This document shows positions 1 to 10,231 of a stretch of DNA of 64,000 bases, piece after piece. The translations under genes and the position numbers were made by a program. Position 1 is the stretch's first letter. Each line of letters begins with the position of its first letter. The notes beneath the pieces were generated by a model. The model was not told the origin of the DNA, searched no databases, and was given only the letters and a program-made list of their open reading frames with translations. Origin of the DNA: Paraspadella gotoi (lineage: Eukaryota > Chaetognatha); assembly GCA_051294375.1 (NCBI GenBank), contig CM119270.1, positions 3,157,436 to 3,221,435 on the forward strand, read 5' to 3'.

Positions 1-754
1 GTCGCTTTCTTCCATCAGAGTATCTGAACTCTCGGAAGCGCGACTGAGATTCGAAGGAGGGTTGGAATCGATGGTCGGGAGACTACGAGTGGACGAGAGG
101 CGGGAGGACGAAGTCGAATAACATCCGGGTTCGTATTCGGTGGTGGTCTCCGTGTCGGTTGATAACGAAGTGTCTTGATCCAGTGAAGTCGGCTTGGTGG
201 TGGCGTCGTCGATCGCTGGCTTTTTCGTGTCGGTCTTTAATCGCTGCAAGTTGACAAAAGCATAATTCAAAGTAATTTTAAAATTTTACAGCAGCTTTAA
301 ACGAACCTGCTTCGCAGCGTCGGCCTGTTGCGACAGCTGCACGATCATCTGCGCCAGCTGCATCGGGCTGTCGGTGGAGGCGGAGAGGATGGCTGCGGAG
401 ATGGCGCTGATGTTTGGCGGCGCGTAAGACGCGTTGGCGGGACTCGATTCTTCAAAGGAGATGGAATTGTCGGCCGTTGAGGGCGCTTCGTCGTCCATCT
501 TTGTGGACGCTGGGAGATTGTAGGTCAGGTTGTCCGAATGGCCCGTCGAGGGTCCGACGAGGTGTTCGCTTACAACCCTTGATTCTCCAAGGCCGATGCC
601 ACTTCCGTCATAGTCGTCGTGATCGAGGTCGATTGCAGAGACGCCGTAGGTGGCGTTGCCCTTCGCCGCTAATCCAACGCGGATATCCGACTGAACGCTG
701 CCATCTAAGGTACTCTGTGGGAATGAGGAGAAAAGCCTGAATTTAAGTCAAACC

Positions 755-798
<44 letters not shown>

Positions 799-3571
799 CC
801 GTCTTTCTCGTTTTTTATCTCTCACCGATAGAGTGACTTCATCCTCCTCCTCCACTTGGCTCGTGTATAGCGGGCCAGGGCCGGCCCTGTGCAAGGGCGG
901 AGAAACGATGGGCGCGCCAAAGCCCATGGTCGGTCGGTTGCAAGGGTCGCCCTCCTCGCCGAGGCTACCCAGAGGTTCGGAGCGTTTCCTCGCCCAAGCG
1001 CCGAAAGACATTTCCGAGACGAAGGAGACGTCGTCGGCCTCCACAGGCGTCTTGGCGTTGACGGAGGAAGGACGCCGCTCCGTGGGAAGCATCGACATTC
1101 GCGGGGATCTGAAGGATCTGGTGTTTCGAGGCAAAGAAATGAAAGGATCGATGATGTCATCAACGGAATTAAACTCACAGACCGACCGACAGAGGGATCT
1201 CAACATCAATCGCTCAACATCCAACTTCAAAAAACAATCCTTCGTTTGATTACTAACTATAATTGAAAAATTAAAAATTGATAATTGTCAACGCTGTCTG
1301 TCATCACCTTTATAATTGTTCCGTCAATAATCAAATTTGTCTAATGCTTGGCTTCACTTCTTAATTACCCCCTTCATTTAGTGATTAAATATTAACCAGG
1401 TTATGTCATGTGATGTCATAATTGTCATATATCTTACTTGGGCCTTCCCTCTTCCTCCTTTTCCTTCCCGTTTCCTCCATCTCCGCCGAACAAACTATCG
1501 TCCGCCAATCGATCCGTATTTTTCTCGAAGACTTCGTCGGGACGAAATCTATTCTCTTTCTCGAATTCTCTCTGTTCCTCGTCGATGCGGCGTCGCGCTC
1601 CCTCGGCGTCCATGACCTCGGCTTCGTCGAAGAGCGATTCCGAGAGCTGCTGCGGCGACGCCGTAGCGTCGAAGGGGTTGACGGCGCCGCCGCCGCCGCC
1701 GACGGAAAGGGAAAGTTCGAAGACGCCGCCACCGTCGGGAGTAGGGAAGGAGATGTCGGTGAGTTCGAAACGGGATGGAAGAGATTTCGGAAGGCCCTGC
1801 GAAATTTTAGGATTTGGATATTGATTGGTTGATTGATGATTGGATTCACTGGTTGATTGATGATTAGATTCACTGGTTGATTGATGATTTTATTCCATGA
1901 TGAATTGATGATTCAACTTCGACGATTGATTTTATTGATTGATTGATCACTATCACCTCCACGTCCACATCCAAAACGGAGGCGTTCTGCGTGTCGGTGG
2001 TCGAGTCGAGAAGCGTCAAAGGCTTCAAGTATTTAAAGGAGAGCGAGGATTCCCGGAAGGGATCTTCTTCGCCGCGCGGAACGTCGAAAGTCTTGGTGTC
2101 CGGCGCCGCGACTCGAGACGACGCCGCCGACGAAAACGGCGTCGCGGAATCGTCGGCGCCGCTTTGTGGAAGAAAGAATCTGGCGCTGATGTCTTTCGCG
2201 GCGTCGATAGGGGAAGAGGAGGAAGAGGAGGAGGACGGGGTCTGCTGCTTCGAGGGAAAAAGATGAGCGAACATCTTTTGGCGAAAGTCGCTCAGTTGGA
2301 CTTCGGCGGAGGGTGGCTGAATTGAGAAAATATTAAGGTGACAACAACTTTAACGATTCCTGAATTGACCTCAATCCGGACCTACGACTTCGGGTCAGGT
2401 GATCATCGATTAGATTCGTTTCGACTCGCATTATATTATATTATATTTTATATTATTATTTTTACGAATGCCTTATCTAATTTTAGTATTGTCGTTTTTT
2501 CTTTCTTTGGAAAAAAAATAGTTTTGATCATTACATGTTATAAAAATTAGTGAAACGACTTCCAATTTTTTTTACAAATTCCTTATCTAGTCATTCGCTA
2601 AATTGAATACCGAGTCATTTTCCTAAAAATAAAAAAAAAGAATCGCGCCAGAAGAAATCAGTTTTTAAACGAACCTGATTTTTGATTTTTTCATCGTCGT
2701 CGTCGTCGTCTTCGTCGCTCAAATCGCTGAAATCATCGTCGAGATCGTCCAAATCACCGTCGTCGAGCTGAATGTCGTGTTGACTGGCTTCCATCGCGTC
2801 CTCGCCTGAAGAAAACAATAAAATAACTACAAATAGTGACATACTAATAAACACGAAGCAATAAACCCGTCCGCTCGTACCCATCAGCAACTGGCCATCG
2901 CCCAGAACATCCGCCTGAACGCGAAAGGCAGGATTCCGCTTGCTCGGGTCCTGATTGTTGGGACAAGCGTTTTCCTTGTCGGCCTCGTTGGGAGAGAAGA
3001 GCTTGGCGGGGGCGTTGGCGATCGACTTGAGAGGTGGCGGGGGAAGCGGCGCCTTGAATTGAGATTCCGGGGTGACGGAGGCGCGGACGCTGGCTTCGCT
3101 AAGATCGAGGAGTCCGGAGCGGTAGTCTCATAAATTGAGGAGTGGGGGGGGGGGGGAAATTTAACTTAGATTTTTCACAGAATCGTCTCCTCACGAACGT
3201 CATAGACTCGGAATAAAGCAGGGAAACAATTTTCCAATAAACGAACAACGACGCCGATCCTTTGAATTTCCCTCGTGTCGAGGCTCGACAAGTCAAAAGA
3301 CAACATAAAAAAACCCTCAAAAATCCCCAAGCAATTCACCGTAATTGCTGTTGAGCGAGAGAACGGAGACTTGATCCAGATCGAGTCGTCCGCTGAAGGA
3401 TTTTAGCAGCGAAGACTCGGCGTCGGTGGAAGAACGCCCTTCGGATCCGCCGCATCCGCCGCCACCGCCACAGCCGCCATCGCGAGACGACATCGGGATC
3501 TGCCGCGGCCGCCGCTGCGTGGAGGCGGCGACAGGAAGTGGCGGCGATCGGGCCAAAGAATCGTCGGCCAT
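1..3571 (-). CDS. CEP192: CEP192/SPD-2-like centrosomal scaffold, N-terminal 784 residues, 3' part beyond window edge
   Basis: CEP192 recruits pericentriolar material, Aurora A and PLK1/PLK4 to centrosomes. Eight exons can be followed with matching phases: 3571-3340, 3126-2881, 2805-2675, 2316-1957, 1796-1438, 1198-826, 714-307 and 243-1, where the gene leaves the window. Two blocks recall vertebrate CEP192. Exon 6 has SFGAWARKRSEPLGSLG followed by a RP..GFG block, against an 'SLGEF..QRSEALGCLG...RPSFGY' stretch in CEP192. Exon 7 has an 'ISAI.AAI..ASTDSPMQLAQMI' block, against 'ISTIASAIAEAS..TDPSQLAAMI'. Exon 3 is a strongly acidic Asp/Glu run (about residues 160-203), as in the acidic N-terminal region of the family. 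The C-terminal ASH/PapD-like domains expected for the family would lie left of position 1. The ATG at 3571 starts MADDSLARS and has an AG directly before it, preceded by a T-run. It lies 202 bp after the MAP10-like stop. Family call is from remembered motifs, not a search. Confidence 0.75.
757..799. repeat. (CT)n microsatellite in a CEP192 intron
   Basis: Pure CT run, reading GA in the transcript. It lies between exons 6 and 7. Confidence 0.95.
1822..1955. repeat. Degenerate tandem repeat in a CEP192 intron
   Basis: Repeated GGTTGATTGATGATT and GATTCACT blocks, three or more copies, fill the intron between exons 4 and 5. Confidence 0.75.
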
Positions 3572-3773
3572 CTTTACGTCGAAAAAAAGTTTCTCTTTCT
3601 CTTTCTCAAATTCTAAGGCCTATCTGGTGATTCAGGCAACTTGACATTCTATAAAAAAAAGTAAATCGCGGACCAAAAAAAAGGTCGAGTGAAAACGAGT
3701 TATTAGGATTTTTTTGTAAAAAAAAAAAACACAAAAAAAAGTAGTGATTTGAAGAGCATGATCAAAAGTTTGT

Positions 3774-6700
3774 TCAATAAGTATATCCCAGCTTAGCATT
3801 CTCGGCGGGTTTGGCCGTGCTCAACCTGAGCCGGGACATGCCCAAATTTCTCGACGCTCCCAATTCCTTGGAAGAACCCAGTTCCTTGGACAAACCCAAT
3901 TCCTTGGCCACGTCTCTCTCAAACTCGGATCCCCCGGACGACATGTTGTCCACGTCCGAGGGTTCCCACGACGTCGTCGGCGTCTCCACGTTTCTCGACG
4001 GCGCCCGACCGGAAGACGGCGCCGGCGTTCGTTGCTGGCGCGGCGTCGGAGACGACGATGGTGAAGAAGAAAATTGACGAGGAGGAAGGGATTTTTTGAG
4101 AGAAAGATTGAGAGGTGGAAGCGGCGCCACCGCGGGAAGGACGGCGTCATTTTTCGGCGTCGATTTCGATCCGGAACTTTCGTTGGAGGATTGACGCTTC
4201 ATGACGGGGGAACGCGTCGACGGCTGCGGGACGGGAATGGAGAGCGGAGTAGTACGTGGCGCCGGGGAAACTTTGCCCGGCGCCGTCGATTTAGAAGAGA
4301 TGGAATCGGCGCTCATCTCCGAGTCGACGCTTTTGTCGCCGACCTTTTCGGCGTCGTCTAAAACGCTTCCTTTGTTATCGGCGGCGGGGCGGACTTTGTT
4401 ATCGGCCGTACCGCCGTTCTCGCTGTCAGCCGCATCGTCGTGAGACGAAAAATCCATGGAATAAGAGTCGCTGACGTCGTCGTCGCTCTTACGCGTCGAA
4501 GACTTTCGTCTCGTAGCGGCGTCCTTCTCGCCGACGTCAACCTTCTCCGGCGAAATCGACGTCGGTTGAACGGAGGTTCCCGCCGTGAGGCCGGAAATCG
4601 GCAATCTCACTCCCGGCGACTTTTTAACCGTGGGATACGAAGTCCCGTCGGCGGAAGAAGCCGACGACTCTTTGGAATCTTTCTTGCTGTTTTCCCTCGA
4701 CGGAACCTTGAGGCGATCGGGCAGAGCGGGCGTCTCGAGGGCCGAACGTTTGGAAGTGGCCGACGAGACCTTGGAAGATTTGGACCGTTTGGAATCTTCG
4801 GAAATGGTTTTGGATTTAGCGATGGAAGAGGAAGAAGACGACGAAGGGGAAGATTTTGTTGATCCTCGCTCATTTTTCTTTCTTTCCATTTCTTCTTTCT
4901 TCTCTCTCGTTTTTCTTTCTTCGATTTTGGATTTTTCCATCTTCTTTCCATCGTCTTCTCTCGACGATTCTTTATTCTCTCTTCCGTCTCTTCTCTCCTT
5001 CTTTCTCGAATTCTCTTCATCTTTCAAATTTTCTTTCGAATCTCGCGACTTGAAATCCGATGATTCCGTTTTCCCTTTATCGCCGAGTCTGGCCAACACG
5101 TTGTGCTTCTTTTTTCCGGCGGGCGACGCCGATCTCGAGGACGCGGCGTCGACCGGCGTCGATTGACGCAGATTGGGAACGATGCCCGTCCACGAATCCC
5201 GAGTCGGCGACGGGGACGACGCCGTTCGAACGGCGGCGATTGGCGCCGACACCGACGCCGAAGGTTGGGGCGGAGCCTTTTCGACGAACTCGGCCTCGTC
5301 TTCCTCGATCGACGCCCTCATCGAACGACGCCGGAGAAACGACATCGAGACTCGACGCCGATCTGGCGAAGGCGAGGAGGACGACGCCACCGAGACCGAG
5401 CGTCGCGTCGGCGCCGCCCACTCTTCGTCCGAAGTCCAACCGGGTCGGCTGGGAGGCCAAACCGCGGTGTCGCTTGGGGGACGATCTTGAAAACGGTGGG
5501 CGGATAAACGGAGAGAATCCTGAAATAAATCAATCAATCACTCAAGGAATCAATTAAAATCAAGCTATCCATGTCCCGACATCCATTCATTCCAATCAAC
5601 CAATAAATTCAACTTTTTTCAACTAAATAAATGCAATCTCACTTTCGACGAGCCTGTGTAGAGAAACGGAGACTGCTTCTCCGGCAACATCTGCTCGAAG
5701 GGCGGCTCGGGCGTCACCAGCGGCTGCGATGGCATCCGGCGCAGCCGTACGTGCATGACGCCGCGTTTCTCAACGATATCGTCGGCGTCGACGGCGCCCG
5801 GGTTGTGCTTAGCCATTCGCAGCTTGTGCGTATTTGTCGAGCCAGCGGAGCGACTCGGGGCGGCGACTTTACTGCGAAAGGACGGAGTAGAACGAATGTA
5901 GCTCTTCGCTTTGGGAAGAGGCCGACCGCGAGCGCCGTCTCTGGGATCGTCGAGTTTGCTGCATTGACGCTTGAAGGATTTGGCGGCGAAATCCGATGGT
6001 GCCGCATCTTTTTTCGAAGGAGGTTCTAAGCGGCCTGATTCCGGGGTGAGCGCGACGTCCACGGCGTCCCCGGCGCCGCCGATGTCCCCGGCGTCACCGG
6101 CGCCCCTTTCTACCGGCCGCGATTCGCTTCTTTCGCCGCCTTTTCTAGATTCCGTCTGCGTGGCGGCGTCGTTGATTTCCGCGGCGACGGCTCTCGATCT
6201 CGATTTGACTCGATTCTTCATCGGATTTTGCGGACTCGTCTCCGCGTCGATGAACCGCAGCAGCTCCCGCAGAAGGGACTGCAGCACCGGGAAATTCTTG
6301 GGCTTCCGCAGCGATTCTAAGACTAATTCGGCGGGAGGAAGAGAGAGCGCATCGCGTTTCTTCTCCACGACGGCGTCGCCGCCTTCGAGGCTGCGTCGAT
6401 CGATAACGCGCCTCTCGTCCGACACCACCCGGCGAGGAGACGAGTGGAAGGCGTCGTTCTGACTGTTGTAGTAAAGCACAGGAGGGTTGACTAGATGAAG
6501 CGGCTCGTCGAAATCGACTTCGGGTCGAACGGCGGCCATCGTTATCGGAGCGAACGGGTAGGAGACAGTCGGGAGTCGGCGATCCAATTCCGTTTGCACG
6601 CCACGACACGTCGCGCGATTCGTTGAATTTCCATGGGCGAAATCGCGGCGACGATCGGACGCCAATTTGGTCGGTCGTTCCGTCGACGGCGCAGTTTGGA

Positions 6701-7987
6701 CGCCGGCGTCGCGTCGATCTTCGATCTTTTGTTTTTCTTCGATCTTTACTTTTGTTGTTTTTTTAATCGAAGACGAAACTAAGTTTTCTCCTCGTCGATC
6801 TTGATCGGATCTCGAGAGAGGATTCTCTTTCTCCCGACGAGCAGAGGATTCTCTCGAAGACCCGCGCTTCGTCTCGGCCGAGTCAATTCCCTTTTCTCCG
6901 AAGACGTCTCCGTCTTTCTCTCTCTCGTTGTTGTTGTTGACGTGTTCCAGCAACAATCGACCGGCTTTTCCGTAGAAGACGATCTTAGCGTCGAGACGAA
7001 CGACGCCGACGACGCCGCCCATTGGATCCACCACCTGGCAGTCGGCTTCGACGCCGCGCGACGCCGCCAAAGCCTCGTCGCCGGCGCCGTCGATCTCCTT
7101 CTTCAGTTCTCCCACGACGTCGTCGAGTCTGAGGATTCCGGTGCCTAGAAGCGAGCGGCGTCGGGCGTCATCGGGCAACGCCTCCTTGACGACGACGACG
7201 AGCGGCGCCGAGGAGAGGGCGTCGACGAGCGATTCCAAGTGTGATTCAAAGAGGAGGGACTTTCCGCGGGAGAAGATGTAGCGGACGGAGGCGGAAGGAT
7301 CGTCGGGATTGAGGACGTCAAACTGGGGAGAAAGACTTTACTTTTCAATAAAATTAAACATTACTGCAAATCCGAAGCAATTGACGAGAAAATACTTACA
7401 CGTCGGCGAAAGAATGAGAGAGAGAGGGGGAAAGAGAGAGAGAGAAAGAGAGAGAAAGAGAGAGAGAACTGAAAAGAACTGAAATGAAAAGAAAAAGAAC
7501 GCGAAAGACTTATTTTTGGAATGTCTGCGTTTGGTGTACTTCAAAGTCAGTCACGAACCGGCTTCCCACGCAAACAACATAACCAAACCTCGCTAACCTT
7601 TAAGAATTTTACTTCTAAAATATCTCAAGCGACCAGAAATCACACGAACACGTCGGACAGAAAATATCCCCATAACCGCTCTCCATCATTCAATTTAACC
7701 TTAACCAATGTATCCCTGACGGCTTCGTCGACGTTATGCCGGAAGAGGTCGACATCGTGAGCGAAAGCGAGGACCTCGGCGTCGACTCCGCGCCGCAGCA
7801 GCCGCAGGAGGTCATCGTCGACGCAGCAGAGGCTGATGCGAGGGAAATCGAGGACCTTGAGATCGATTTGGGGAACGAAGGTGGCGAGACAGTTGGATGT
7901 TTTGGTGAAGGAGTGGACGAAGAGTTCGAGGGAGAAGAGGGATGAGGAGGAGGAGGAGTTGGGGTTGGTCGGTCCTCCGATGGACAT
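3774..7987 (-). CDS. MAP10: MAP10-like microtubule-associated protein, 1235 residues
   Basis: MAP10 binds and stabilises microtubules and localises to the spindle and midzone in vertebrates. Three exons, all phase 0: 7987-7706, 7322-5643 and 5519-3774. Exon 1 starts near SLFSLELFVHSF and continues with 'VPQIDLKVLDFPRI'. Exon 2 opens with 'FDVLNPDD' and 'FSRGKSLLFES', matching the order of conserved blocks in the MAP10 N-terminal domain (LFSLELLV..., RLLDFP..., RGKS.LF). The remaining ~1000 residues are low-complexity, rich in Ser, Arg, Lys and Asp. They include a Lys/Arg/Glu-rich segment around 4860-5060 and four near-repeats of 'KELGSS' close to the end; the protein ends LGYTY. It is longer than human MAP10 (about 905 residues). 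I saw no canonical AATAAA between its stop and the CEP192 start 202 bp further on, which fits a co-transcribed pair. Confidence 0.7.
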
Positions 7988-9152
7988 TGTTAAGTTAAGA
8001 CATACTTAAGTAATCGCCGGTTCATTTGCGAACGGAATACAATGACGTCTCTTTGAAATAAAGCTATCGAGGCACTTCGGTTCTATAACCATCTCTAGAA
8101 AATCGGGGAAACAAACGGATATAAAACTTTGCATCGTTGAAACGAGATAAAAATTATTTATTTATAAATATGTATACTAGGGTGGAGTGATGAAAAGATT
8201 GAGCGATTGAACATTATTTTTTTTTGCAGCCATGGATATATAATTAACAAATTTTAAATGCTTTTAAAAATTATTTTAACATAACAGTTAAAGTTTCTAC
8301 TACAGAGAATAAAAAAGTTATGAATGTTTACCTTCCCCCCCCCCATTTTAAATGCTGAAGATGACAGAATTTTTGATAACATATTTTATATTTTTGATTC
8401 AATTTTTTATGAAAAATCTGAATTTAAAAAAATTATTATTTTATAAGAATATTACTACAAATATATTATATTTTACTATTCTGTTCCCGAAACAATATGA
8501 ACAAAATATTTTTTGTACTAATTAATCACACTATCTTACATCTAAATATCCTTGTTCGATCATTCAAATAATTTTTTTGTTCTGGAGTGCTCCACTCTAA
8601 TGTATACGTAATATGACTCATATAGTATGTGGCACGTGAACGTAATATGGGGCTTATCACCTTGAACGAGATAACATTGAGAAAAAAAAATATTTTTTTT
8701 TAAACATTGCGCGAGTGTGAGAAAGTCAAGTATAGAAATTTCGTTGTGCTAAATAAAGTATTATTTTTTTCTAAATTTGAAACCAGTTAAACCGGTTAAG
8801 TAACTCAACATTATTAAACTTGAAACAGACGGGGATTTCGCTTTCAAAAAGATCAACGATTCTTATCACAAACGACTTGACCTTTATTCGCTATGAATAA
8901 CCCATAAATAAAATAATAGAAGAGTCAAATTTCAGATTTTTATTTGGCGGTAAACAGACAACGTTGGATTACAAAAACCATTCACCCGACAGATATATAA
9001 TAATCAATACTAATTATTATTGAAACCAGCTTAAATAAACAAAAACGACTTAGTTTGTTTGTTTGTTAAGGGTTGTCGTCGCATTCACATCTCGACAGTT
9101 AGTTACCCTCGCACCCGTTTCTCCCACGCTCCCCCTAAATCTAAATCTAAAT
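7988..9152. other. AT-rich spacer between the MAP10-like gene and the ThrRS 3' end
   Basis: No coding exon recognised. It contains the MITE described at 8178-8599. The rest is AT-rich sequence that should include the promoter side of the MAP10-like gene and the 3' UTR of ThrRS. Confidence 0.6.
8178..8599. mobile_element. 422-bp MITE with 8-bp target duplication (hAT-like)
   Basis: Imperfect terminal inverted repeats start TAGGGTGGAGTG on the left and, read from the other strand, TAGAGTGGAGCA on the right. The element is flanked on both sides by the perfect 8-bp direct repeat ATGTATAC (8170-8177 and 8600-8607). An 8-bp target duplication is typical of the hAT and P superfamilies. The interior is AT-rich with no open reading frame, so this is a non-autonomous copy. 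Confidence 0.75.
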
Positions 9153-10160
9153 CTAAAAACTCTCCTCGCTGTCCCTGAGTCGTTCTCTCGCCAAAAGGCG
9201 GAACCGCTCGACGACTTGTTCGAGCGACTTCTCCCCGTGGACTTTGTTGTCGCGCGTGCGAATGTTGACGGTTCCGTTGTCGCGTTCCTTTTCGCCCACG
9301 ACGAGGATGAAGTTGTACTGAGCCAATTGGTTGTTGCGGATCTTCTTGTTCAAGGTCGTGCCTAAGTTTTTTTTGGAGGAAGGAATGGCAAATGAGTCTC
9401 GGGGAGAGAGGGAAAGAGAAAAAGAGGGAAAGAGAGAAAGAGAGAGAGAGAAATTGAGGAGGAGGAAGAGAGAGAGAGAGAGAGAGAGATTCACCATGAT
9501 CCAAATCCGCGTCGACGACAAATCCCGCTTCCCTCAATTTATCCTTGACACTGAGAGCGTACGAGTCGAAAGGCGGCGCCACGGGTACGATCGCCGCCTG
9601 GGAGGAAAAACAAAATGGCGTCAAAATATTAACTAAAAATATTTTATTCGTTCAAATACGTTAATCCTCCCCCCCCCCCGAGTTTTCACACCAACCAAAA
9701 TAAACTCAAATTCTTATTATTGATAATAAAACGCACTGTCGGGCGAGAGCCAAAACGGCCATTTCCCGCCGGTGTGCTCTGTCAAGATGCCCAACATCCT
9801 CTCGACGGAACCGAGGATGGCGCGATGCACGATGACGGGCCGCTTTCGGACGCCCTCGCCGGACTCCAACGTCTCGCCGCTTAATCAATAAATTAATACT
9901 TAAATAAATAGATATAAATTTTATTATAGATTCATGGAAACCCACGTGTTGTAGGTTAGATTGAATCTTTCGGGAAGTTGAAAGTCCAACTGGATGGTGG
10001 CGCATTGAATGGATCGACGGAGCGCGTCCTTGATGGTGATGTCGATCTTGGGTCCGTAAAAGGCGCCGTCGCCAGGGTTGAGTTCCACTTGCGCCGGGCA
10101 TTTCGTCGAGGCATTCCGATAGCTGAGGGGGGTGGATTGAATGATTGAATGAGAGTGAGT

Positions 10161-10231
<71 letters not shown>

